In this document: positions 16,397-24,486 of the stretch, one piece after another
Numbering within the stretch: position 1 is the stretch's first letter
Layout of the letters: each line of letters begins with the position of its first letter
NCBI RefSeq assembly: GCF_951805225.1
Contig: NZ_OX638201.1
Span: 5,766,001 to 5,830,000, forward strand
Direction of reading: 5' to 3'
Origin: an uncultured Flavobacterium sp.
GTDB taxonomy: Bacteria > Bacteroidota > Bacteroidia > Flavobacteriales > Flavobacteriaceae
DNA: 64,000 nt
Translations under genes and position numbers: made by a program
Notes under the pieces: generated by a model
The model's database searches: none
What the model was told of the DNA's origin: nothing
Seen by the model: only the letters and a program-made list of their open reading frames with translations

Positions 16397-17386
16397 ATGA
16401 AAGTAAGAAGTTTTTTAATCGCTAGTGTTTTGGTTATCGGAAGTTTTGCTTCCAATGCACAATCAAATTTGCTTAATGCAAAAACGGCTGACCAAATTGG
16501 ACAAAAGAACGCTGCTCAGCTAATTGCTGACAACGATAAACCATTAGCTTATGGTTATATTGATGACAGAGATGTTTTGATGGGGAAAACGGTATGGGAA
16601 ATCATTGATTTAAATGAAAAAATAAACTTTCCTTTTTATTTTCCTGTAGATACAGCTAATATTGGTTCTGATAGGCGTTCACTTTATGACGTTTTAACCA
16701 AAGCAATGAGAACAGGTAGGATTACGGAAGTATATTCTGATAGTTATTTTAACACAAAAAAAACATTGAAAGATATTCAAGGTTCCCTGTCGCGTATTGA
16801 TACAACAGATGCCGGTAGAGAATTAATTAACCAATATCCGGATGATTATAAAACACATGTTGTCAAGAAAAAAGTCGTTACCGGAACAGGTAAAAAGAAA
16901 GTTGTTACTTATGTTGACCAAACTGTCGGTGCAACAAGAACAGTTCCTGCAGAATATATCCTTAAGCAAGATTTAACGGCCGCTGATGTTACACAATATA
17001 AAATAAAAGGTTATTGGTATTTTGATAAGCGTCAGGGTGATTTAAAATATCGCTTATTAGGAATTTGTCCTGTCACTCCGGATGTTTATACAATGAACAG
17101 TGACGAGAAGGATTACATTGAATTATTTTGGGTGTTTTTCCCAAATGCCCGGGAAGTGTTAAACGAAGCAACGGCATTTAATGATAATAATTCGGCACGC
17201 CCAATTTCTTTTGATCAGATTTTAAATTCACGACGTTTTAATTCTATTATTTATAAAGAAGAAAATATGTACGGAGATCGTGAGATCAAAGATTATATGA
17301 AAAACAATGCACAAAATCAGTTGTTAGAATCGGAAAGAGTCAAAGAAAAGATTCGCAATTTCGAAGAAGATATGTGGAACTACTAA
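16397..17386 (+). CDS. gldO: GldO, paralogue of GldN
   Basis: This 329-residue protein matches GldN almost residue for residue, with scattered conservative changes (for example ITEVYSDSYFNTKK is shared and KTTWEI becomes KTVWEI). It has its own signal peptide ending SNAQ. In F. johnsoniae GldO can partly replace GldN. The DNA has drifted more than the protein, mostly at third codon positions, so selection has kept the protein. It carries its own terminator, and its 3' flank (CTAAGTATCC then the AACTCTTA hairpin) is related to that of gldN. So the duplication included the terminator. Confidence 0.95.
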   Translation: MKVRSFLIASVLVIGSFASNAQSNLLNAKTADQIGQKNAAQLIADNDKPLAYGYIDDRDVLMGKTVWEIIDLNEKINFPFYFPVDTANIGSDRRSLYDVLTKAMRTGRITEVYSDSYFNTKKTLKDIQGSLSRIDTTDAGRELINQYPDDYKTHVVKKKVVTGTGKKKVVTYVDQTVGATRTVPAEYILKQDLTAADVTQYKIKGYWYFDKRQGDLKYRLLGICPVTPDVYTMNSDEKDYIELFWVFFPNAREVLNEATAFNDNNSARPISFDQILNSRRFNSIIYKEENMYGDREIKDYMKNNAQNQLLESERVKEKIRNFEEDMWNY

Positions 17387-17410
17387 GTATCCGAACCGTA
17401 TTAAAACAAA

Positions 17411-17443
17411 AACTCTTAGTACCTTTGTGCTAAGAGTTTTTTT
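17411..17443 (+). terminator. Intrinsic terminator after gldO
   Basis: AACTCTTAGTAC pairs with GTGCTAAGAGTT (one wobble) around CTTT, followed by seven T residues. It is related in sequence to the gldN terminator. Confidence 0.92.
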
Positions 17444-17461
17444 ATATTTTATCTTTTATAC

Positions 17462-18535
17462 ATGTTAGATTATTTAATTATCGGATCTGGATTGGCAGGA
17501 ATTTCATTTGCAGAAATTGCCCTTAAAAACAATAAATCTATTTTAGTAGTAGATAATATGTCTCAGGTCTCTTCAAGAGTAGCCGGAGGATTCTATAATC
17601 CGGTTATTTTAAAGCGTTTTAGCGAAGTTTGGAATGCTCAGGAGCAATTAGTTGTAATGAACGAATTTTACGATCAGATTGAAGATAAGTTACAGACCAA
17701 GTTTAATTTTAAACTTCCAATTCTAAGAAAATTTTTCTCTATAGAAGAGCAAAACAATTGGTTTGCCGCTTCAGATAAAAGAAACTTGGCGCCTTTTTTA
17801 TCTACTAAAATTATTACTAAAAAATACAAAGGAATTAATTCTCCCTATAATTATGGTGAAGTATTGCATACTGGTTATGTAGATACAATGTTGCTGTTGG
17901 ATACTTACAGAGAATATTTAAAAGACAATAATTTATTATTAGAACAGGCTTTCGACTATGGTTATATTGAGTTTTTTGATTTTGGAATTCAATATAAAAA
18001 TATTCAGGCACGAAATATAATTTTTGCAGAAGGCTTTGGATTGCATAAAAATCCTTTCTTTAATTATCTGCCATTAGACGGAACTAAAGGAGAAATGTTT
18101 ATAATAAAAGCACCGGATTTAGATTTGGATGTTATTATGAATACAAGTGTTTTTATATTGCCTTTGGGTGATGATTTGTTTAAAGTTGGTGCGACATACA
18201 ACTGGGAAGATAAAACCGATTTACCCACAGCAGCAGGAAAACAGGAATTAATAGAGCGAATAAAAGAAATTATTGACTGCGATTTTGAGATTGTCGAACA
18301 TTATGGCGGAGTTCGTCCAACAGTTAAAGACAGAAGGCCTTTGATAGGAACGCACGAAGAATTTAAATCACTTCATATTCTTAACGGATTAGGAACAAGA
18401 GGAGTGATGCTTGGACCAGCAATGGCTAAAGTTTTATACGATCATATCGAAAATGAAATTCCTTTTGAGCGCGAAATAGATATTAAGCGCTTTCGCAAAA
18501 GATATTTAAAAAGTCTTAATCCTGACCAGCATTAG
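17462..18535 (+). CDS. FAD-dependent oxidoreductase, DAO family
   Basis: The 357-residue protein starts with an FAD-binding Rossmann motif (YLIIGSGLAGISFAEIAL, then ILVVDN). It ends with the DAO-family closing segment (ILNGLGTRGVMLGPAMAKVL). Between them lies a substrate domain with GGVRPTVKDRRPLIG, a segment typical of glycine oxidase/D-amino-acid oxidase relatives. It would oxidise an amine or amino acid in the cytoplasm, with substrate unknown. There is no signal peptide. It follows gldO by 75 bases, but the gldO terminator lies between. Its 3' end overlaps the convergent DUF983 gene by 20 bases. Confidence 0.85.
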   Translation: MLDYLIIGSGLAGISFAEIALKNNKSILVVDNMSQVSSRVAGGFYNPVILKRFSEVWNAQEQLVVMNEFYDQIEDKLQTKFNFKLPILRKFFSIEEQNNWFAASDKRNLAPFLSTKIITKKYKGINSPYNYGEVLHTGYVDTMLLLDTYREYLKDNNLLLEQAFDYGYIEFFDFGIQYKNIQARNIIFAEGFGLHKNPFFNYLPLDGTKGEMFIIKAPDLDLDVIMNTSVFILPLGDDLFKVGATYNWEDKTDLPTAAGKQELIERIKEIIDCDFEIVEHYGGVRPTVKDRRPLIGTHEEFKSLHILNGLGTRGVMLGPAMAKVLYDHIENEIPFEREIDIKRFRKRYLKSLNPDQH

Positions 18536-18899
18536 GATCATAAGAAACGAACATATTAATGTATAAATTTCTGGAAAGTCGTAAAACAAATGGAAATAAT
18601 AGAATTAAGGAAACAACGATTGCTATAAATGATTCTTCGATTGAAGTTTTAAAAAATACAAACGAAACAATAAAAGCAGCAATTCCTACGGCCACATTTA
18701 AACCGTAACTCACATACATTGCCCCATAAAAAAACGAAGGTTCAATTTGATATTTTAATCCGCAATGGCTACAATGATCGTTCATTTTGAGAACTTTAGT
18801 CAAATGAAGTGGGTTTCTGTCCGAATACATGCTTTCTTTTTGACATTTTGGACAACTTCCTGTTAAAATACTATTTAGTTTCGATCCTTTTTTTAACAT
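18516..18899 (-). CDS. DUF983 family membrane protein with zinc-binding cysteines
   Basis: I start it at the ATG giving MLKKGSKLNSILTGSCPKC (127 residues); a TTG two codons upstream is less likely. Two CxxC pairs (CPKC near residue 18, CSHC near residue 43) suggest a small zinc ribbon. Then comes IEPSFFYGAMYVSYGLNVA and two membrane helices (about residues 58-80 and 87-107). This is the DUF983 pattern: small inner-membrane proteins of unknown role. It overlaps the end of the oxidoreductase gene tail to tail. It is transcribed away from the ABC-F gene, with a palindrome between them. Confidence 0.85.
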   Translation of the reverse strand: MLKKGSKLNSILTGSCPKCQKESMYSDRNPLHLTKVLKMNDHCSHCGLKYQIEPSFFYGAMYVSYGLNVAVGIAAFIVSFVFFKTSIEESFIAIVVSLILLFPFVLRLSRNLYINMFVSYDPNAGQD

Positions 18900-18933
18900 T
18901 TGCAAAAAATTAAATTACCCCATTAAATTGGGA

Positions 18934-18947
18934 GTGTAAATTTACAC
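18934..18947. promoter_or_regulatory. Perfect palindrome between divergent genes
   Basis: GTGTAAATTTACAC lies between the DUF983 gene (minus) and the ABC-F gene (plus). On both strands it contains TAAATTTA, one base off the TAnnTTTG box. It could be a pair of overlapping divergent -7 boxes or an operator. Confidence 0.4.
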
Positions 18948-18974
18948 AATCAATTAGTTATAAAATAACATTAC

Positions 18975-20888
18975 ATGCTTAATATACACAATTTATCGGT
19001 TTCTTTTGGTGGTACTTATTTATTCGAAGAAGTTACTTTTCGTTTAGGTGCCGGAGATCGAGTTGGACTTGTCGGGAAAAATGGTGCAGGAAAATCAACA
19101 ATGCTTAAAATGCTGGCAAGAGATTTTGCTCCTGATTCGGGAGTTATTTCTCAAGAGAAAGATATTCGAATGGGTTTTTTACGTCAGGATATTGATTTTG
19201 AACGTGGAAGAACAGTATTAGAAGAAGCTTATGAAGCTTTTACAGATATTAAAATTGTAGAGAAAAAATTAGAAGAAATCAATCATCAATTGGTTACCAG
19301 AACCGATTATGAAAGTGAAGAATACGGCCAAATCATTGAAGATTTATCTGATTATACACATCGTTTTGACCTTCTTGGAGGTTACAATTATGTAGGAGAT
19401 ACAGAGAAAATTCTTTTAGGATTAGGTTTCAAAAGAGAAGTGTTCAATAACCAAACCGAAACATTTTCAGGAGGTTGGAGAATGCGTATCGAGTTAGCAA
19501 AACTATTATTACAATCAAATGATGTATTGCTTCTGGATGAGCCTACGAATCACTTGGACATCGAAAGTATCATTTGGTTAGAGAGTTTCTTACGCAGTTA
19601 TCCCGGAGTTGTTGTAATTGTTTCGCACGATAAAATGTTTCTGGATAATGTTACAAATCGTACGATCGAAATTTCATTAGGGAAAGCATACGATTTCAAC
19701 AAACCATATTCTCAATATTTAGAATTGCGTCATGAAATCCGTGAAAAACAATTGGCAACGCAAAAGAATCAGGCGAAGAAAATTGAAGAAACAGAAAAAT
19801 TAATCGAGAAATTCCGTGCAAAAGCTTCAAAAGCTTCGATGGCGCAATCGTTGATTAAAAAATTAGATAAAGTAGAACGAATTGAAGTTGACGAAGACGA
19901 CAATTCAGTAATGAATATCTCTTTTCCGGTTTCAAAAGAACCAGGAAGAGTTGTGGTAGAAGCAGATAACGTAACCAAAGCGTACGGCGATAAAACCATT
20001 CTAAAAGATATTAGTTTATTAGTAGAACGCGGAAGCAAGATTGCTTTTGTGGGACAAAATGGTCAGGGAAAATCAACTTTTATCAAAGCAATTGTTGATG
20101 AATTCGAATATGAAGGAAGCATCAAATTAGGACATAACGTTCAATTAGGATATTTTGCTCAAAATCAGGCAGAATATCTTGATGGAGAAATCACACTTCT
20201 TCAAACTATGGAAGATGCTGCAATGGACACAAACCGTTCTAAAGTTCGTGACATGTTAGGATCATTTTTATTCCGCGGAGACGATGTTGAGAAAAAAGTA
20301 AAAGTACTTTCAGGAGGAGAGCGTAACCGTTTGGCACTTTGTAAGTTGTTATTACAACCTATCAATGTTTTGCTAATGGATGAGCCTACGAATCACTTAG
20401 ATATTAAATCTAAAAACGTATTGAAAGCCGCACTTCAAAAATTTGGTGGAACCCTATTATTAGTTTCTCACGATAGAGATTTCTTGCAGGGAATGTCGAA
20501 TATTGTTTACGAATTCAAAGATCAAAAGATAAAAGAATATTTAGGAGATATCAATTATTTCTTAGAGCAACGCAATCTTGAAAACATGCGTGAAGTGGAG
20601 AAAAAAGACGTTGAAAAAGCTGCTGCTCCAAAAGAAAATAACAAAACATCATACGAAGATCAGAAAAAAGGAAAAGCGCTTCAAAACCGATTGAGTAAAG
20701 TTGAAAGTCAGATCAAGCAATTAGAAAAAGACATTCAGCATGACGATAAATTATTAGCTTCAAACTATGATAAACATATCGAAGACGCTTCATTTTTTAC
20801 AGCATACAACAAGAAGAAAAAAGATTTAGATCAACTACTTCTTGACTGGGAAATCGTTCAGGAAGAAATTGATAATTTTAACGCTTAG
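18975..20888 (+). CDS. ABC-F family ATPase (Uup/EttA type)
   Basis: The 637-residue protein carries two ATP-binding cassettes and no membrane helices, the ABC-F pattern. Cassette 1 has Walker A GKNGAGKST near residue 35, signature FSGGWRMR and DEPTNHLDIES. Cassette 2 has GQNGQGKST, signature LSGGERNR and DEPTNHLDIKS. The linker between them is charged and helical (residues about 240-310, the arm region). A Lys/Glu-rich coiled-coil C-terminus (about 550-637) resembles the Uup DNA/ribosome-binding tail. ABC-F proteins act on the ribosome to ease stalled or difficult translation; some protect against antibiotics, and sequence alone does not decide here. A strong terminator follows. Confidence 0.92.
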   Translation: MLNIHNLSVSFGGTYLFEEVTFRLGAGDRVGLVGKNGAGKSTMLKMLARDFAPDSGVISQEKDIRMGFLRQDIDFERGRTVLEEAYEAFTDIKIVEKKLEEINHQLVTRTDYESEEYGQIIEDLSDYTHRFDLLGGYNYVGDTEKILLGLGFKREVFNNQTETFSGGWRMRIELAKLLLQSNDVLLLDEPTNHLDIESIIWLESFLRSYPGVVVIVSHDKMFLDNVTNRTIEISLGKAYDFNKPYSQYLELRHEIREKQLATQKNQAKKIEETEKLIEKFRAKASKASMAQSLIKKLDKVERIEVDEDDNSVMNISFPVSKEPGRVVVEADNVTKAYGDKTILKDISLLVERGSKIAFVGQNGQGKSTFIKAIVDEFEYEGSIKLGHNVQLGYFAQNQAEYLDGEITLLQTMEDAAMDTNRSKVRDMLGSFLFRGDDVEKKVKVLSGGERNRLALCKLLLQPINVLLMDEPTNHLDIKSKNVLKAALQKFGGTLLLVSHDRDFLQGMSNIVYEFKDQKIKEYLGDINYFLEQRNLENMREVEKKDVEKAAAPKENNKTSYEDQKKGKALQNRLSKVESQIKQLEKDIQHDDKLLASNYDKHIEDASFFTAYNKKKKDLDQLLLDWEIVQEEIDNFNA

Positions 20889-20922
20889 TTGAGTTTTCAG
20901 TCTCGGTCAAAGTTTACAGATG

Positions 20923-20960
20923 CCTTTGTCAAAGTTTCGAACTTTGACAAAGGTTTTTTT
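20923..20960 (+). terminator. Intrinsic terminator after the ABC-F gene
   Basis: CCTTTGTCAAAGTT pairs perfectly with AACTTTGACAAAGG around TCG, followed by seven T residues. Confidence 0.93.
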
Positions 20961-20962
20961 AG

Positions 20963-21113
20963 TTTTTAGGAGCTATTTCCAGCTTTCCGTTTCAAGTCCT
21001 CACTAAAAAAAATATTTTTCTAAGCCATAAAACGAGCTTCCGTTGGTCGCTGTTTTCTAGCAAGAAAAATTAGTTTTTTTAGTTCCGGGCTTTCCTCTTC
21101 AATCTGGGCTAGA
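20963..21113. repeat. Structured dispersed repeat, copy 2
   Basis: This copy has the same ordered blocks as 7141-7292 (GCTATTTCC, GCTTTCC, AAGTCCTCA, GAGCTTCCG, TGGTCGC, TCCGGGCTTTCC, GGGCTAG). The arms between blocks differ from copy 1 but pair with each other (AAAAAAATATTTTTCT with AGAAAAATTAGTTTTTTT, allowing mismatches). It lies directly after the ABC-F terminator and has no coding potential. Confidence 0.8.
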
Positions 21114-21228
21114 AAACGGAGTTCTAACTTCTTTTTGGTTCAGGTTTCAAGTTTAGAATTTTTCGCAACGTTTAGTCATCCCTCGTTTCTCGAGAACTCT
21201 TTCTAAAATTCCGAAGGAATGATTTATT

Positions 21229-21378
21229 TTGTAGCAACGGATTTTAATCCGTTGAACACACAGTAACCGCAAGCTATGTCATCTCGACCGAAGGGAGAGA
21301 TCACACTAGAAATGCCGTATGCAAAATCGCCAATCTTTGTCGAGCTTCGCGTGTGATCTCTCCTTCGTCGAGATGACA
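21229..21378. repeat. Inverted-repeat elements in intergenic region
   Basis: Two hairpins stand here. A short one is CAACGGATT/AATCCGTTG near 21234-21254. A long one has a left arm TGTCATCTCGACCGAAGGG (21277 on) and a right arm ending TCGTCGAGATGACA (21378), with GAGATCACAC and GTGTGATCTC as inner parts. The arms are about 28-30 bases with a 44-base spacer. It resembles a small non-autonomous element. The rest of 21114-21502 shows no gene. Confidence 0.65.
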
Positions 21379-21502
21379 AAAATATAGTGATTTACTTATT
21401 TTATACCTTATTAATCAACTCTTTTTAGGTAATAAAAGAAAAATAAAAATCCGCGAAAACCAGTTAAAATCTGCGTCATCCGCATGCAAATAAACACAAA
21501 CC

Positions 21503-22462
21503 CTAAATAAGCCCAATACTTTTTGAATGCATAATCGCTTCGCTGCTATGTTTATAATAACAAACAGAAACCTCCAGATTCTCTAAGTTTTTCATGATTT
21601 TTTTTGTGGCTTCCTTTTGGTGATTACCCGTTTGCCTTATATAAACAGCTTTTACAGTTACAGGGAATATTTTGCAAATTCGTTCATATAAAACCGGATC
21701 GTGTTGCGAATCATCACCTAATAAAACATATTTCAGATTGGGATAAAACTCTAAAACGTGTTTTATTTTATCAAACTTATGATCGTGATTTCCGCGTCCG
21801 CTCATGAAAAAATCAGTTATACCTCTTTTAATGTCTTTCAGTAAAATAACAGCTCTTGGCAAATGATGTATTTTGGTAAATTTCACAATAAAGCGATACA
21901 AATTCCATTCACTGCTTGAAACATAGAAAAAAGCATTTTCCTCTTCCTTATTATGTCGGCCAGCGGAACTTAAGGCCTGATAATGTGGTACAACATCCGT
22001 AAAGACTTTGCGGTCATTTACATTTTTAAATAAAAGAATGTAGATTTTTTTGAAGAAATTCTGAGTATGCGAAATCAAAAAAGTGTCGTCAATATCAGAT
22101 ATAATTCCCAGTTTTCCTTTGTGAGGTCTTATGAAACTTCCTTTTTCGGTTATCGTTTCATCACCATCTTTGATACTTACTTCATATTCCATCCATCCAA
22201 AATGAGTTTCTTTTTCCAAGGGAATACAAAACTTGAAATAACCGTCATCAAGTGTTTTGGTGTGAATTTCCTGATTGCCACATTTCAGATAAATATCAAA
22301 ATTCTGAAGCGTTTTTATTCTAAATTGATTGATAATCGAAGTAGCGTTTTTAAAGTTTTTCTTTTGAAAATCATAATCATACGTTCTTTTAAAAACGTGC
22401 CCCATTACAATTAATTCTTCTTCGTTGGCATAACCTCGATATAATTGTAAAATTGGTTTCAT
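21503..22462 (-). CDS. App1-like phosphatidate phosphatase domain protein (DUF2183)
   Basis: The 319-residue protein has a haloacid-dehalogenase-type catalytic motif DIDDT at residues 123-127 (GIISDIDDTFLIS). Later it has YVSSSEWNLYRF, then GRGNHDHKFDKI and LLGDDSQHDPVLY, all typical of App1 phosphatidate phosphatases. These remove phosphate from phosphatidic acid, giving diacylglycerol. Residues 1-115 form a beta-rich N-terminal domain. There is no signal peptide. It is transcribed divergently from a diacylglycerol-kinase-like gene, which catalyses the reverse type of step, so the pair may balance lipid phosphate pools. That last point is inference. Confidence 0.88.
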   Translation of the reverse strand: MKPILQLYRGYANEEELIVMGHVFKRTYDYDFQKKNFKNATSIINQFRIKTLQNFDIYLKCGNQEIHTKTLDDGYFKFCIPLEKETHFGWMEYEVSIKDGDETITEKGSFIRPHKGKLGIISDIDDTFLISHTQNFFKKIYILLFKNVNDRKVFTDVVPHYQALSSAGRHNKEEENAFFYVSSSEWNLYRFIVKFTKIHHLPRAVILLKDIKRGITDFFMSGRGNHDHKFDKIKHVLEFYPNLKYVLLGDDSQHDPVLYERICKIFPVTVKAVYIRQTGNHQKEATKKIMKNLENLEVSVCYYKHSSEAIMHSKSIGLI

Positions 22463-22528
22463 TAATTGCGTATATTTATAGATAGATGCTGTAAATTAAT
22501 TATTTTAATTGACTTTAAAAATAAAACT

Positions 22529-23398
22529 TTGAAAAAGAATATCATATTTGTTGTAAATCCTATTTCCGGAGATCTTGATAAATCAGATTTAATTAATGCA
22601 GTGCAAGAATTTGCAACTACAAATAATTTTGATCTGGAAGTTTATGAAACTACCGGAAAACAAGATCAGAAAAATATAAAAGAACTTTATAATCAATATT
22701 CACCGGAACGTATTGTTGTAGCCGGAGGTGACGGAACTATAAAAATGGTTGCCGAAGCAATGGAACAATACGATGTAATTATTGGAATTTTGCCCGCAGG
22801 TTCAGCCAATGGATTGTCTGTCGATTTGAATTTGCCCGCAACAATCGAGGAGAACCTAAAAATTGCCTTTTTGCACCATTATATTGAAATGGATATGATT
22901 TGTATCAACGGCAAAAAAAGTATCCATTTAAGCGATATTGGCGTCAATGCAAACCTGGTAAAGAATTACGAAGAAAGTAATTTACGTGGTTTTTGGGGTT
23001 ATGCATTACAAGCTTATTCCGCATTAAAAGAATCCGAAGAACCTTTTGTAGCCACAATTTCGGCAAATAATGAAACGGTCGAACATATGGCGCGAATGAT
23101 TGTAATTGCCAATTCTCAAAAATACGGAACAGGCGTAATTATTAATCCAAATGGCGCGATGAACGACGGAAAGTTCGAATTGGTCATTTTGAAAAGCCTT
23201 GATTTGTTGTTAATCGGGAAAATAATTACCGGAAATATGCCAATTGATTCTGATGATATAGTGATTATTTCGACAGACCAAGCGAAAATAAAAACAGATT
23301 ATCCGGTAAACTTTCAGATTGATGGCGAATATTGCGGCGCACAAACTGATTTGGAAATTCATATTCTGCACAAACAAATGAAAATCGCGGTACCTTAA
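22529..23398 (+). CDS. Diacylglycerol kinase / sphingosine kinase-like lipid kinase
   Basis: The catalytic domain begins KKNIIFVVNPISG, then VVAGGDGTIKMVAEA (the nucleotide-binding GGDGT) and ILPAGSANGLSVDL. These are the marks of the DagK/YegS family, which phosphorylate lipids with ATP. I choose the TTG at 22529, which gives 289 residues and places the family N-terminus at the start. The frame stays open to a TTG at 22466 (310 residues), but those extra residues (RIFIDRCCKLIILIDF) do not look like the family. It is divergent from the App1-like gene. Confidence 0.88.
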   Translation: MKKNIIFVVNPISGDLDKSDLINAVQEFATTNNFDLEVYETTGKQDQKNIKELYNQYSPERIVVAGGDGTIKMVAEAMEQYDVIIGILPAGSANGLSVDLNLPATIEENLKIAFLHHYIEMDMICINGKKSIHLSDIGVNANLVKNYEESNLRGFWGYALQAYSALKESEEPFVATISANNETVEHMARMIVIANSQKYGTGVIINPNGAMNDGKFELVILKSLDLLLIGKIITGNMPIDSDDIVIISTDQAKIKTDYPVNFQIDGEYCGAQTDLEIHILHKQMKIAVP

Positions 23399-23562
23399 AA
23401 GTGAAGTTTTAATTTGAAAGAAAAATAAAAAAAAATCAGTTTAGAATTGAAATTTACAAAATGATTAATAAAGAGGGAAAAATCGTAACTAAAAAAGTAA
23501 GTTTTTAAATGTAAAAAAGTACTTTAGTTTTTTATAATAACCCCGTTATATATTTATTAATA

Positions 23563-24468
23563 ATGAAAAAAATATTTTTCACAATTTTTATTCTGATTCA
23601 GAGTGTAATACATTCTCAAAGTGTTGATTTGAGAAGTTTGACAATGAATAGCGATTTAATCCTTTTCGTTGAATATTCAGATTTTGATTATGGAAATAAG
23701 TATATTAATGACCATTTTAAAGCCGGATATATTAAGGTAAATAATTATGAGGAAATCATAAAAAACGACTCTAATATTAAATTTATAGATAAAGAAATTT
23801 TTTGCCCTCAAAGTGAAAATGACTATTATGATAGCAATATGATGAATGGAGGATCCTGCGGTTTTGGAGAGATCTTGGAAGGTAACAGAAAATATTATTG
23901 TATTCTATTCTTTAAAAAAGAAAAAAAGAAACTGACACTATTGGCGAATCTTTCGAAAAGTGATTTTGACTGGAAAAGTATAATTGAGAAAATAAAAAAC
24001 GTAAAAGAAATTGAAAATTTAAAATCGCCAGAAGAACGCTATGGAAAAAGTATTGACTATTATTTGAAGTATGATGATTTGCCTAGGTATGACTTTATAA
24101 ATTATTATAGACAAGTAAAAGTTTTAAAATCAGATACTTTAGTCTTAACCGAGAAACAATTAATCTTGGCGAAAGATAATTTTTTGAAGGGAAATGAAAG
24201 CTATTATGAACTGATTTCAAAAAAATTCCCCAAAGAAGTAAAGCAATTCTATATTAATAAAATGAAGGTCATGCTTAGTAAAAATGAAGACGACGAGTAT
24301 TTTAGTTCCTATGATTTTACTGAGGCATACGAAAGGGCTACAAATACAGGCTATATGGATGATAGTGTGATGGGAAAGCAAAAAGAAAAATTAACTAATG
24401 AAACAACTCTTGAGGAAAGAATAGTAATTATGCAAGCTTTAATTCAAAATGCTGAACAAGAAGATTAG
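23563..24468 (+). CDS. Secreted protein of unknown function
   Basis: I do not recognise the family. The 301-residue protein has a Sec signal peptide (KKIFFTIFILIQSVIHSQS) with cleavage near residue 19. The rest is soluble, rich in Lys, Glu, Asp, Tyr and Asn. A Cys pair (FCPQSENDYYD, GGSCGFGE) may form a disulfide in the periplasm. There is no lipobox and no T9SS sorting domain. The next secreted unknown starts 18 bases after the stop, so the two probably work together. No regulatory site is evident upstream. Confidence 0.75.
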   Translation: MKKIFFTIFILIQSVIHSQSVDLRSLTMNSDLILFVEYSDFDYGNKYINDHFKAGYIKVNNYEEIIKNDSNIKFIDKEIFCPQSENDYYDSNMMNGGSCGFGEILEGNRKYYCILFFKKEKKKLTLLANLSKSDFDWKSIIEKIKNVKEIENLKSPEERYGKSIDYYLKYDDLPRYDFINYYRQVKVLKSDTLVLTEKQLILAKDNFLKGNESYYELISKKFPKEVKQFYINKMKVMLSKNEDDEYFSSYDFTEAYERATNTGYMDDSVMGKQKEKLTNETTLEERIVIMQALIQNAEQED

Positions 24469-24486
24469 CCAATAATAGTACTATTA

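Noticed and set aside
18975..20888. ABC-F protein as an antibiotic-resistance determinant
   Set aside because: The cassettes and C-terminal coiled coil fit the housekeeping Uup/EttA-like type; nothing in sequence or context points to resistance.
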